Source: Streptomyces sp. NBC_00490
GTDB taxonomy: Bacteria > Actinomycetota > Actinomycetes > Streptomycetales > Streptomycetaceae
NCBI RefSeq assembly: GCF_036013645.1
Contig: NZ_CP107869.1
Span: 3,100,001 to 3,164,000 of the forward strand
Direction: 5' to 3'
DNA length: 64,000 nucleotides
The notes beneath the pieces are model-generated. The model was not told the DNA's origin, did no database searches, and was given only the letters and a program-made list of their open reading frames with translations. Positions 44,228-52,669 of the stretch are shown here, piece after piece. Position numbers and translations under genes: made by a program. Each line of letters starts with the position of its first letter. The stretch's first letter is position 1.

Positions 44228-45031
44228 CTAGGCATCCGCGCGCTGTTGCCCACCCGCCTGCTCGAAGAGCGCCTGTGCGCGATCGGCCGCCCGGTGCAGC
44301 GCGGCCGGGTCCTCCCCCGTGGACAGTGAGGCGATGACACCGTCCACTCCCCGCAACCCCGCCCGCTCCAACAACCGTTTCTCATTGGTCACCCACTCCC
44401 CCCGCGCCGCCAGCACCCCGTGCGCCGCCTGCATGGCGGCCGTGGCGATGGCACCGGCGAGTTCGGTGACGCGGCCGGACGGGGCGTGGGCGGACTTGGC
44501 GTAGGCGAGGGTGGCCCGGGCGGTGCCGTGCCAGCGTTCGGGGGCGGAGGCCCGCAGCTTCTCGGGATACGCGGCGGGCTTCGGCAGTTCGCCGCGCAGC
44601 ACCTGGTTGACGGCCAGCTCCGCCACCACCAGGTAACTGGGAATCCCCGCGAGATGGAACATCAGCGGCTCCACCCGGAAGCGTCCCGCCTGCGCCTCCG
44701 CCAACTCGTGCTCCACGACGTCGAGATCGCGGTAGTGCACATCGACCCGGCGCCCGTCGATGGTCAGCCACGCGCCTCCGTTGAAGACGCCCCCACCCCA
44801 GCCGCCGACGTCCGACACCTCGCCCTCCCAGCCGAGGGCGCGCAGGTCGGCGGGGTCGAAGGGGCCTCGGTAGTAGACGGCGAGGTCCCAGTCGCTGTCC
44901 GGCCGGTGCGTGCCCTGGGCTCGCGAGCCGCCGAGCGCCACGGCGTGGACGGTGGGGAGGGCGGCGAGACGGTCGGCGGTGGCGTCGAGGAAGACGGGGT
45001 CGGGGAGGACCGGGTCGGGGAGAGTGGGCAT
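44228..45031 (-). CDS. Nucleotidyltransferase-domain protein
   Basis: A 267-residue protein of the polymerase-beta/MNT superfamily. The active site VALGGSRAQGTHRPDSDWDL has the hG[GS]-x(9-13)-DxD form, and a later DVHYRDLDVV gives the third acidic residue. The C-terminal half is helical. The family adds nucleotides to antibiotics, proteins or RNA 3' ends. It precedes the hypothetical gene by 75 bp on the same strand, with the tRNA-like RNAs beyond, so an RNA substrate deserves thought. An aminoglycoside- or protein-modifying role is equally possible. Confidence 0.85.
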   Translation of the reverse strand: MPTLPDPVLPDPVFLDATADRLAALPTVHAVALGGSRAQGTHRPDSDWDLAVYYRGPFDPADLRALGWEGEVSDVGGWGGGVFNGGAWLTIDGRRVDVHYRDLDVVEHELAEAQAGRFRVEPLMFHLAGIPSYLVVAELAVNQVLRGELPKPAAYPEKLRASAPERWHGTARATLAYAKSAHAPSGRVTELAGAIATAAMQAAHGVLAARGEWVTNEKRLLERAGLRGVDGVIASLSTGEDPAALHRAADRAQALFEQAGGQQRADA

Positions 45032-45151
45032 GGGCTGCAGCGTAGGCGGGCGGGTGACGTGGCTCCACGCAATTGCGCGCCCTCACATCGACGGCCGAAG
45101 TCGTCGTCCCCCACGGCGACTTGCCCTACTGTGGGTACGGGGAGAGTGATC

Positions 45152-45763
45152 ATGGGATTCAGGCAGCGCAAGCGGCGTCGGCCCAGCGGTCCGACGCAGA
45201 TCACGGCCAGGCTGGCGATCCCGTTCGTCGGCGACATCACCGGCACATGGGAACCGGCCGACGTGGAGCGCAGCGCGGCCTGGGAGTTGTACCTGGAGCT
45301 CGTCACGCGCGTGTCGGTCGAGGAGCTCGACGCCGAGGGAGGCTTCCTGCGGGAGGCGCTCTCGTCCCTCTACACCTTCTTCGACACCACCCGCGAGATC
45401 CTGCGCCGCTACGGCCCCGAGGTCGCGCCTCCAGTGGCGCCCGGGCACGTCAGCTTCGGCGTCCTCGCCGTCACGGTCCTCAACCGCGTGCTGCGGCCTT
45501 TGCTCTCGTCGTGGCATCCGCGCCTCACGGCGTACGAGTCCCGGCGCCCGGAAGGAGTGGATCCGGTGGCCTGGGAACAGCAGTGGGACCACGCGGACGC
45601 GCTGCGCGCACGGATCACCGAGGTGCGCGTGACCCTCGCCTCGCTGGCGGAGAACCTGCGGGAGGTGGCGGACGTCAGCGATCTGATCAACCTTCCGGCG
45701 CCGCGCTCGCCGGAAAGCACGGCTCCCGCCGGCCGGGTGAGCCCGGAGGGCTCCCAGAGCTGA
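45152..45763 (+). CDS. Hypothetical helical protein
   Basis: A 203-residue protein starting MGFRQRKRRRPSGPTQITAR, very basic at the N-terminus, with predicted helices after residue 35 and a disordered C-terminus. A GGGGAG site 7 bp upstream supports ATG 45152; GTG 45146 is in frame. The fold was not recognised. Related Streptomyces proteins of unknown function seem familiar, but no domain name can be given. It is divergent from the nucleotidyltransferase. Confidence 0.7.
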   Translation: MGFRQRKRRRPSGPTQITARLAIPFVGDITGTWEPADVERSAAWELYLELVTRVSVEELDAEGGFLREALSSLYTFFDTTREILRRYGPEVAPPVAPGHVSFGVLAVTVLNRVLRPLLSSWHPRLTAYESRRPEGVDPVAWEQQWDHADALRARITEVRVTLASLAENLREVADVSDLINLPAPRSPESTAPAGRVSPEGSQS

Positions 45764-45840
45764 AGCGGGCCTCGCCCGATTGTCAGTGGCACGCGTTATC
45801 AATGAACTCGTCACTCAGTGTAATGACGGGGGATTTCACG

Positions 45841-46521
45841 ATGACGCACGACAAGGCATGCCCACCGCGCGACACCCACCTCTCCGCGGCCGGTCTGCGC
45901 GCCCGCGGCTGGACCGCCAGGATGGTGCGACAGCTGCTCGGCGAACCCGATCTGCTCCGCGCCAACCCGTATGTGCGAACGGCTCCGCAGACCCGCCTCT
46001 ACCGCGTCGAGCGGGTCGAAGCGGTGGAGGCGAGCGAGGAGTTCAGGGCGGTGGCGGCGGCATCCGTCCGTCGGTCCGTCGCGGCGAAGGCCGCCGCGCG
46101 GCGCAGGCGGCGGGAGGTGCTGGCGCGTATCGCCACGGAGCCCGTCGACGTCCCGCGGCTGTCTCCCGACCGGCTGTCTGCGGCGGCCGTCGCGCATCGC
46201 CGTCGACGGGACGAGGAAAGAGCGCACCGGCCACGAGTGCACGGGCGTCGGGACCGTGCTCCCGGTCCCGCCACGATCGGGAGCGCCGCACCGGAAGCGC
46301 CCGCCCGGTTGAAGGTCGACTATCTGCGTCACCAGCTGCCACGCCACGCGGAACTGCTCGACGAGTTGCTCGTCGGACCGCGTGGACGCGCCGCCCGCGC
46401 GGCTGCGGAGGAGCTGCTGCGACGCAGGGTCTACGCCGCCATCGCCGAGGCCTACCCGGACCTTGCGCAGGAGTGCGAACGGCAGCTGCGCGAAGGGGAG
46501 TTCGGTCCGCTACGGACGTGA
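45841..46521 (+). CDS. Hypothetical protein with N-terminal helix-turn-helix-like domain
   Basis: A 226-residue protein. Residues 12-65 (LSAAGLRARGWTARMVRQLL, GEPDLLRANPYVR, TRLYRVERVEAVE) match a small DNA-binding-like domain seen at the N-terminus of many bacterial proteins. A basic helical region and a C-terminal helical domain (LDELLVGPRGRAARAAAEELL) follow. ATG 45841 has a GGGGGA site upstream; ATG 45823 is possible. A shorter paralogue lies at 47164. Function unknown. Confidence 0.72.
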   Translation: MTHDKACPPRDTHLSAAGLRARGWTARMVRQLLGEPDLLRANPYVRTAPQTRLYRVERVEAVEASEEFRAVAAASVRRSVAAKAAARRRRREVLARIATEPVDVPRLSPDRLSAAAVAHRRRRDEERAHRPRVHGRRDRAPGPATIGSAAPEAPARLKVDYLRHQLPRHAELLDELLVGPRGRAARAAAEELLRRRVYAAIAEAYPDLAQECERQLREGEFGPLRT

Positions 46522-46534
46522 CCTGCCGCATCCG

Positions 46535-46918
46535 TCACGCCTCCCACAGATCGCGATGCCGGTGACGGGTCGGCGGGTGGTCCAGATCCTCGGCCCACAG
46601 CGGCAGCGCACCCGCGGGAGCCGCACGCAGATGCCGTCGGGCGGAGGTGCGGAAGACCTGGAGGGCGGCTCTGGCCCGGCGCTCGTAGGGGCTGTACCGA
46701 CGTTCGTTCACGGCGCGGGAGTACGTGTACGAGGTGAAGCTCCGCCTGGCGAGCCTCGGCACGGGGCGGCGCCCCTCGCGCTCGGCGCGGGCCAACTCCG
46801 CTTCGGGATAGCGGAGTTCGGTGAGGGCGTGGCCCGTCCAGGGGCCCGGCAGACCGAGTGGCCAAGGGGCGGGCAGGGTGCGGTGGCGGCTGGGGACGTG
46901 GTGGACGGTGCGTGACAT
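46535..46918 (-). CDS. Hypothetical basic protein
   Basis: A 127-residue protein, MSRTVHHVPSRHRTLPAPWP, rich in Arg, His and Pro. The start follows a GGAAGG site by 6 bp. It is convergent with the upstream paralogue and divergent from the downstream one. The middle (TELRYPEAELARAEREGRRPVPRL) is helical. No domain recognised; possibly a nucleic-acid-binding protein by charge alone. Confidence 0.6.
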   Translation of the reverse strand: MSRTVHHVPSRHRTLPAPWPLGLPGPWTGHALTELRYPEAELARAEREGRRPVPRLARRSFTSYTYSRAVNERRYSPYERRARAALQVFRTSARRHLRAAPAGALPLWAEDLDHPPTRHRHRDLWEA

Positions 46919-47163
46919 GGCAGACCTTCCGCGGCCCACCGGAGTCTCCGGTGGGGTGCTAGAAGTCCGCCGCCGTGAAACGTCCCAGGTGTTTGTCGCG
47001 CATAGCGGGAGGCTGACAGTCGCGGGCCGTGCTGTCGAGTGGTTATCCACAGGCGGCATCCGTCGCGGGCGATTGTCGGTGGGGTGCGCTTCAATGAGAT
47101 GTGTCGTCACGGAGAGTTACTGATGGCGCGAAGGGGCCGCGCCGTGCCATGGGGGAGGTAGCG

Positions 47164-47496
47164 ATGGTGAGGGATCGCGGGGAGTACGAGGAGGACGGGC
47201 GGCGGTATGTCTCGCTCGCCGGTCTGCGGACGCGGGGATGGACGGCCGGGGGCTTGGTGCACCGGCTGCTCGGGCCGCCTCACCGGCTGAGCGTCGATCC
47301 GCGTGTCCGGGCTTCGATCCCGGTACGTCTGTACCGGCTGGAGCGGGTCGAGGCGGCCGAGCAGAGCCATGAGTTCCGCTCCCGGGCGGCGAGAAGAGCG
47401 GAGCCGGACCGGTCGAAGGCACTCGCGGGCGTCTCGGCGAGGGGAGGATCCCGCGCCGGGAAAATCGGATGCGGCTCTGGAACAGGGCTTGGATGA
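47164..47496 (+). CDS. Truncated paralogue of the helix-turn-helix-like protein
   Basis: A 110-residue protein. Residues 13-70 (YVSLAGLRTRGWTAGGLVHRLL, then VRLYRLERVEAAEQSHEFR) align with residues 10-65 of the gene at 45841, but it lacks the C-terminal domain and ends in low-complexity sequence (GKIGCGSGTGLG). It is probably a partial duplicate. A GGGGGAGG site 6 bp upstream supports ATG 47164, so it may still be expressed. Confidence 0.65.
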   Translation: MVRDRGEYEEDGRRYVSLAGLRTRGWTAGGLVHRLLGPPHRLSVDPRVRASIPVRLYRLERVEAAEQSHEFRSRAARRAEPDRSKALAGVSARGGSRAGKIGCGSGTGLG

Positions 47497-47536
47497 TCGC
47501 GAAGTTGACCGCCCTTCGCCCACCACGGGAGCCCTC

Positions 47537-47935
47537 GTGATCCGTCGCGTCACCGTCCCCGCCCTGTTCCCTCCGCCCACCTACTCCCACGCCTCCGTCG
47601 TGGAGGCCGGCACGAAGCTCGCGTTTCTCGCCGGTTCCGTGCCGCTCGACGCAGAGGGCAGGATCGTCGGCGAGGGGGATCCGGTGCGGCAGGCCGAGCA
47701 GGTGATGGCGAACCTCCAGGAGCAACTGCGGGCGGTCGGGAGCGACTTGGGGCACGTCCTGCACACCGACGTGTACGTCGCGAGCGGTGAGACGTCGGTG
47801 CTCTCCGCCGTCTGGGAGGTCGTGGAGGCGTCCGGCCTCAGCACCGGCCCGCACTCGTCGACGCTGCTCGGGGTGGCCTGCCTCGGGTACTCGGGACAGC
47901 TGGTGGAGATCACGGCGACGGCCGTCGTTCCCTAG
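47537..47935 (+). CDS. RidA family protein
   Basis: A 132-residue YjgF/YER057c/UK114-type protein. SHASVVEAGTKLAFLAGSVPLD, QVMANLQEQLRAVGSDLGHV, HTDVYVAS and the C-terminal LVEITATAVVP define the fold. RidA proteins hydrolyse reactive enamine/imine intermediates from PLP enzymes. The usual catalytic Arg (in the C-terminal pleat) is not clearly conserved: the sequence there reads STLLGVACLGYSGQLVEI. Activity on imines is therefore uncertain. GTG 47537 follows GGGAG. Confidence 0.88.
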   Translation: MIRRVTVPALFPPPTYSHASVVEAGTKLAFLAGSVPLDAEGRIVGEGDPVRQAEQVMANLQEQLRAVGSDLGHVLHTDVYVASGETSVLSAVWEVVEASGLSTGPHSSTLLGVACLGYSGQLVEITATAVVP

Positions 47936-48007
47936 TCGCGCGACGCGAGTCGCTCGGCGCGGAAATGCGGTGCGGTGACGGTCGGCGCCCTGGCAAGATC
48001 CCGTCGG

Positions 48008-48466
48008 GTGACCTCATACGACTCCACGATCACCCTGCGGCGGGCGACCGCCCCCGACGCCGCGGCGGCAGCCGACGTCTGGCTCCGCTCCTTCGCCGCC
48101 GCGCTGCCGACCGTCGTCCGGCCCCGGTCCGACGAGGACGTGCGGGACTACTTCCGGGAGGTCGTCGTGCCGCTGCGGGAGACCTGGGTGGCGGACGCGG
48201 ACGGGATCGTGGGAGTGATGGTGCTGGACGGCGAGCTCCTGTCCCAGCTCTATATCGCCCCCGACTGGCGTGGGCGCGGCATCGGCGACCGGTTCGTCGA
48301 GCTGGCCAAGGAGCGCAGTCCGCAAGGCCTGCACCTGTGGACCTTCCAGGTCAACAAGCCCGCCCACCGCTTCTACGAACGGCACGGCTTCGTCGCCGTC
48401 GAGCACACGGACGGCAGCGGGAACGAGGAGCGGGAGCCGGACGTCCGGTACGACTGGCAGCCGTAG
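48008..48466 (+). CDS. GNAT family N-acetyltransferase
   Basis: A 152-residue acetyl-CoA-dependent transferase. Motif A is LSQLYIAPDWRGRGIGDRFVELA (with RGRGIG binding CoA) and motif B is VNKPAHRFYERHGFVAVEHT. The substrate is unknown. The start could be GTG 48008 (VTSYDSTITLRRATAPD) or GTG 47975; the former begins right at the domain and is preferred. Confidence 0.88.
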   Translation: MTSYDSTITLRRATAPDAAAAADVWLRSFAAALPTVVRPRSDEDVRDYFREVVVPLRETWVADADGIVGVMVLDGELLSQLYIAPDWRGRGIGDRFVELAKERSPQGLHLWTFQVNKPAHRFYERHGFVAVEHTDGSGNEEREPDVRYDWQP

Positions 48467-48627
48467 GGCAGGAGCGGCTTCGGCCGCCGGCGGTGTGGGC
48501 CGACTCCTGTGCGTACGACGGCCGTCACCGGCCCGCCGGTGGGCCGCGCTTCCCCGACCGGACACAGCACCGGACAGGCCAGGACGCTCTCAGGGTGACC
48601 CGGGTGGAGGCCGCCTCGCCGCCCGTG

Positions 48628-49347
48628 TCACTCCGCTCCCCGCCCCCAGACCCGCCCCTTGGGCAGCGGCCTCGCATAACTTCCCGCCTTGCTGGTCCGC
48701 AGCCCCAGGGCCACCAGCGACTCCGCCAGCTTCACCGCCGCGCCCACCCCGTCGACCACCGGCAGCCCGAGCTTCTCCCCCACCACCCGTTGGAGCCCCG
48801 TCATCCCGGCGCAGCCCAGCACCAGCACCTCGGCACCGGCCCGACGGGCCCGTTCCGCGCCGGCGAGGAACGCCGCCTCCGTACGCGCGGCGTCCCCGAG
48901 GTCCAGCACGTTCAGTCCCGTGCCGATCACGGCGGCGCAGTTGCGGCCCACGCCCGCCAGTTCCAGGCTGTCCTCGATCTGGCCGCAGGAGCGTTCCAGC
49001 GTGGTGACGACCCCGTACCGGCGGCCGAGGAGGCAGGCCAGATGGGCCGCCGCCTCGGTGATGTCCACCACCGGGACGTCCACCAGCTCCCGGACGCCTT
49101 CGCGCCCGTGCTCGCCGAAGCCGGCCATGACGACGGCGTCGTACGCGGGACCCTCGTATGTCCGCAGGAGGTCGATCACCGCGGCCGCCGAGAGGTAGCT
49201 GTCGAGCCAGCCCTCGGCCGACTCGGGCCCCCACTCCGGCGTCAGCCCGGTCACGGCGGTGCCCGGGCCTGCCGCGGCCCGGGCACCTCGTACGATCTCC
49301 TCGGTCATCTCCTGCGTGGTGTTGCAGTTGGTGACGACGATCCGCAC
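48628..49347 (-). CDS. Asp/Glu/hydantoin (allantoin) racemase family protein
   Basis: A 239-residue racemase-fold protein. RIVVTNCNTTQEMTEEI and the paired catalytic cysteines in MAGFGEHG (first position replaced by Gly/Phe) and LVLGCAGMTGL (Cys present) are visible. The first Cys usual in hydantoin racemases is not seen at the expected motif, so catalysis may be one-sided or differ. GTG 49347 follows the NCS1 permease stop by 5 bp. The pair suggests uptake and racemisation of a hydantoin or allantoin. Confidence 0.82.
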   Translation of the reverse strand: MRIVVTNCNTTQEMTEEIVRGARAAAGPGTAVTGLTPEWGPESAEGWLDSYLSAAAVIDLLRTYEGPAYDAVVMAGFGEHGREGVRELVDVPVVDITEAAAHLACLLGRRYGVVTTLERSCGQIEDSLELAGVGRNCAAVIGTGLNVLDLGDAARTEAAFLAGAERARRAGAEVLVLGCAGMTGLQRVVGEKLGLPVVDGVGAAVKLAESLVALGLRTSKAGSYARPLPKGRVWGRGAE

Positions 49348-49352
49348 TCCGC

Positions 49353-50813
49353 TCAGACCCCCGCCGCCTCGGGAGCAGTCCGCTCGCTGCGGCACAGGAG
49401 CGCGTACAGTCCCGCAGCCAGCGCGGTGCCGATGAACCAGGAGTACGGCGCCACATCGCTGAACGTCTTCACCAGCGCGAGCACCGCCGCGACCCCCGCC
49501 GCCGGAAGGAACGCCCACAGGGCCTTGGGGTTGACGCCCTTGCGGTAGTAGTAGCGGGAGCCGGGCGTGGCGTCGAACAGTTCGTTCACGTCCACGCGGC
49601 CCTTCTTGACCCAGTAGTAGTCGAGCATGATCACGCCGAACAGCGGGCCGAGGAAGGCGCCGAGTCCGCCGAGGAAGTAGTTGACGACGGTCGGGTTGGA
49701 GAAGAGGTTCCAGGGGGTCACGAGCAGCGCCGCCACCGTGCTGATCATGCCGCCGACCCTGAAGGTGATCTTCTGCGGCCAGACGTTGGCGAGGTCGTAC
49801 GCCGGGGAGACGAAGTTGGCGACGATGTTGACGCCCATGGTGGCGATGGCGAAGGTCAGCGCGCCGAGGACCATGACCCAGGTGTTGCCGACCTTGGCCA
49901 CCAGCTCCGCCGGGTCGGTGATGGCCTCGCCCCACACCTCCAGCGAGCCGGCGGTGACGATGACGGAAACCACCACGAAGGCCGTGGAGTTGATGGGCAG
50001 GCCCCAGAAGTTGCCACGCCGCACCGTGCGATAGTCCGGCGCGAAGCGCGAGAAGTCGCAGAAGTTGAGCATCAGCGTGCCGTAGGTGGCGAGGATCAGG
50101 CCGATCGCGCCGAACCACTGCCGCCACTGCTCACCGACCGGGACCGGGTGCGGGGTCGAGGTGAGCGAGATGGTCCAGCCGGCCTTGGACAGGACCCAGA
50201 TCGCCAGCGCGATCATCACCAGCCAGATCGCCGGTCCGCAGAAGTCCTGGAACTTGCGCACCGACTCCATGCCCTGGCTGATGATCAGCGCCTGGACGAG
50301 CCACAGGGAGAGGAACGAGACCCAGCCGAGCGCGTCCAGGCCGAGGAAGGAGCTGTGCGTCCAGGACTCCAGGCCCGGCCAGGCGGCCAGCAGCATCACG
50401 TTGACCGCGACGGAGGCCAGGTAGGTCTGGATGCCGTACCACATGATGGCGATGACGGCCCTGATCAGCGCCGGGATGTTCGCGCCCCACACGCCGAAGC
50501 TGATGCGGCTGACGACGGGGAAGGGCACGCCGTGGCGCTGGCCGATCTTCCCCATCCAGTTCATGCCGATGTAGATGATCACGAAGCCGACGAGCAGGGA
50601 GGTGAAGACCTGCCACACGTTCATGCCGAGGACGAGCAGGCCCGCCGCGAACGTGTAGTTGCCCAGGTTGTGGACGTCGGACATCCACATGGCGAAGAGG
50701 TCGAAGACCTTCCAGTTCCGCTTGCCCGCGGGCGCGAGGTCTTCGTTGGTGAGCCGGGGGTCGGGGACGAACGCTGGCGCGCCGGTGGCTTCGGCGTGGT
50801 CGGCGAGGGACAC
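49353..50813 (-). CDS. NCS1 family nucleobase/hydantoin/allantoin permease
   Basis: A 486-residue, 12-helix symporter. NWKVFDLFAMWMSDVHNLGNY, FGVWGANIPALIRAVIAIMWYG and NFCDFSRFAPD are typical of NCS1 transporters for allantoin, hydantoin or uracil. GTG 50813 has GGAGG 6 bp upstream. It shares an operon with the racemase and is divergent from a GntR/FCD regulator, so the substrate is probably a hydantoin/allantoin-type compound, controlled by that regulator. Confidence 0.93.
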   Translation of the reverse strand: MSLADHAEATGAPAFVPDPRLTNEDLAPAGKRNWKVFDLFAMWMSDVHNLGNYTFAAGLLVLGMNVWQVFTSLLVGFVIIYIGMNWMGKIGQRHGVPFPVVSRISFGVWGANIPALIRAVIAIMWYGIQTYLASVAVNVMLLAAWPGLESWTHSSFLGLDALGWVSFLSLWLVQALIISQGMESVRKFQDFCGPAIWLVMIALAIWVLSKAGWTISLTSTPHPVPVGEQWRQWFGAIGLILATYGTLMLNFCDFSRFAPDYRTVRRGNFWGLPINSTAFVVVSVIVTAGSLEVWGEAITDPAELVAKVGNTWVMVLGALTFAIATMGVNIVANFVSPAYDLANVWPQKITFRVGGMISTVAALLVTPWNLFSNPTVVNYFLGGLGAFLGPLFGVIMLDYYWVKKGRVDVNELFDATPGSRYYYRKGVNPKALWAFLPAAGVAAVLALVKTFSDVAPYSWFIGTALAAGLYALLCRSERTAPEAAGV

Positions 50814-50865
50814 GGGGGCCTCCAGGGACGGGGAGGAAGGAGGGCGGCGGTAGCCTGGCACCAGC

Positions 50866-50879
50866 TTTGGTATACCAAA
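50866..50879. promoter_or_regulatory. Palindrome TTTGGTATACCAAA, candidate GntR operator
   Basis: A 14-bp perfect palindrome between the divergent NCS1 permease and GntR genes, 52 bp upstream of the permease start. TGGT-AT-ACCA matches the core (TGGTnnACCA) favoured by FadR/FCD-type GntR regulators, so this is probably the binding site of the adjacent regulator. Confidence 0.75.
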
Positions 50880-50971
50880 CTGCGGTCATAGTCCTCCCGT
50901 CAAGCGTTCCGACCGATGTCGCGTTCGTTAACGCTCCGTAAAACACCTCCGGAGTCGGCGAAGATTGCTCC

Positions 50972-51640
50972 ATGAGCTCCACGACGAAGATCGAACCCCT
51001 GGGCGCCGTCCGTGAGCGTGTCCTGGCCACACTGCGGCAGGAGATCATCGCGGGCCATCTGCGGCCGGGCGACAGACTGGTCGAGCGGGAGCTGGCAGAG
51101 CGCTTCGGAGTCTCCCGGGTGCCGGTCCGCGAGGCGATCCGGGCACTGGTGACCGAGGGCTTCGTCCACTTCGAGACCCCCCGCCGCACCGTCGTACGCC
51201 GGCTGACCCCGAAGGACGTCAAGGAACTCTTCGAGCTGCGTGAGGCGTTGGAGGTGTACGCAGCCGCCCTGGCCGCGGCCCGCGCGACCCCGCAGGATCT
51301 GGCCGAGGTCGAGCAGCTCCTCGACCAGGCGGCCACCGCGACCGAGGCGGGCGACGCGGAGACGATCACGGACATCAACAGCCGGCTGCACGACCGGATC
51401 GTGTCCATGGCCGGGAACAGCCTGCTGACACAGGCCCTCGAACCGGTCGCGGGCAGGCTGCGCTGGATGACCCGACGGAACGAGGAGTGGCCCCAACTCC
51501 TCGTCGAACACCGGGAGTTGTACGAGGCCATCGCGTCCGGCGACCCGGAGCGGGCCCGCGCGCATGCGCTCGCGCACGTACGGACCAACTACGAGTCGAC
51601 GGTCCGCCAACTGTTCGGCGAGGACGCCGAACTCGCCTAG
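50972..51640 (+). CDS. GntR family regulator, FCD (FadR) subfamily
   Basis: A 222-residue regulator. The winged helix (residues 10-75) has the GntR pattern LRPGDRLVERELAERFGVSRVPVREAIRAL. The C-terminal FCD domain has the metal/effector residues in LFELREALEVYAA, INSRLHDRIVSMAGN and EHRELYEAIASGD. It probably represses the divergent NCS1-racemase operon until its ligand binds. Confidence 0.95.
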   Translation: MSSTTKIEPLGAVRERVLATLRQEIIAGHLRPGDRLVERELAERFGVSRVPVREAIRALVTEGFVHFETPRRTVVRRLTPKDVKELFELREALEVYAAALAAARATPQDLAEVEQLLDQAATATEAGDAETITDINSRLHDRIVSMAGNSLLTQALEPVAGRLRWMTRRNEEWPQLLVEHRELYEAIASGDPERARAHALAHVRTNYESTVRQLFGEDAELA

Positions 51641-51660
51641 CCGGACTCACCTCACCGAGT

Positions 51661-52632
51661 TCACCCGGCCGAACTCTCCCCCCGACCGGCGTACTTGTCC
51701 GTCGCCGCCACCATCGCCTCGGCCACCCCGGGCGCCCCGGCGTTGTGCCCGACCTCGTCGATCACCACCAACTCACTGCCCGGCCAGGCGTGATGGAGCC
51801 GCCAGACGATCCCGGCCAGGTTTCCGAAGTCGAGGCTGCCCTGCACGAGCGTGCCCGGGATGCCCTTCAGCAGAGGCGCGTCGCGCAGTACCGCCTCGTC
51901 CGCGCCCAGGAAGTGGCCGTTGCCCCAGTAGTGGGTGACCGTGCGGGTGAAACCCATCCGGAACTCCGGGTTCTCGAAGCGCTCGACCGACCTCGGCGGC
52001 GCCGGAATGGTCGCCGTCTCCCAGTCGGTCCAGGCCCGCGCCGCCCGCGCCCGCACCTCGGGATCGGGCGACTCGACGAGCCGGTTGTAGGCGGCGGCGA
52101 GGTTCCCGGACCGTTCGAGGAGGGGCACCTCGCCGACGAACCGCTCGAAGGCCGCCGGAAAGATCTGCCCGAGTCCCCTGGTCAGCAGGGCGACTTCGGC
52201 GTCCGACCCGGTCGCGACCCCCGTCAGCACCAGCTCGCTCACGGCCGCCGGATGCGTCTGCGCGTACCGCAGCCCCAGCACCGAACCGAACGACACGCCC
52301 CACACCAGCCACCGCTCGATCCCGAGGTGCTGCCGCAGCAGCTCCAGGTCGGCGATGAGGTGCGGCATCGTATTGACGCTCATGTCGGTGTCGTACGCGC
52401 TCGCGGGCGGCGTCGAACGCCCGGCGCCCCGCTGGTCGAGCAGCACGATCCGGTACGCGTCCGGGTCGAAGAGCCGCCGGAAGTACGGTCCGCTGCCGGA
52501 TCCCGGCCCGCCGTGCAGCACCACCGCGGGCTTGCCCCGCGGGTTCCCGCAGGTCTCCCAGTAGACGCGGTTGCCGTCACCGACGTCGAGCATGCCGTGG
52601 TCGTACGGTTCGATGTCCGGGTAGAGAGGCAT
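51661..52632 (-). CDS. pip: Prolyl aminopeptidase (alpha/beta hydrolase)
   Basis: Removes N-terminal proline from peptides. It has 323 residues. The oxyanion motif HGGPGSG (residues 40-46), the nucleophile elbow WGVSFGS (Ser114), and DEVGHN (His296) are as in family S33. The elbow reads GVSFGS where many members have GGSWGS. It is convergent with the GntR gene and followed by the UDG gene on the same strand. Confidence 0.93.
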   Translation of the reverse strand: MPLYPDIEPYDHGMLDVGDGNRVYWETCGNPRGKPAVVLHGGPGSGSGPYFRRLFDPDAYRIVLLDQRGAGRSTPPASAYDTDMSVNTMPHLIADLELLRQHLGIERWLVWGVSFGSVLGLRYAQTHPAAVSELVLTGVATGSDAEVALLTRGLGQIFPAAFERFVGEVPLLERSGNLAAAYNRLVESPDPEVRARAARAWTDWETATIPAPPRSVERFENPEFRMGFTRTVTHYWGNGHFLGADEAVLRDAPLLKGIPGTLVQGSLDFGNLAGIVWRLHHAWPGSELVVIDEVGHNAGAPGVAEAMVAATDKYAGRGESSAG

Positions 52633-52669
52633 CCGGCGACCCTAACCCGCGTGCGGCGGACCGGTCCCC

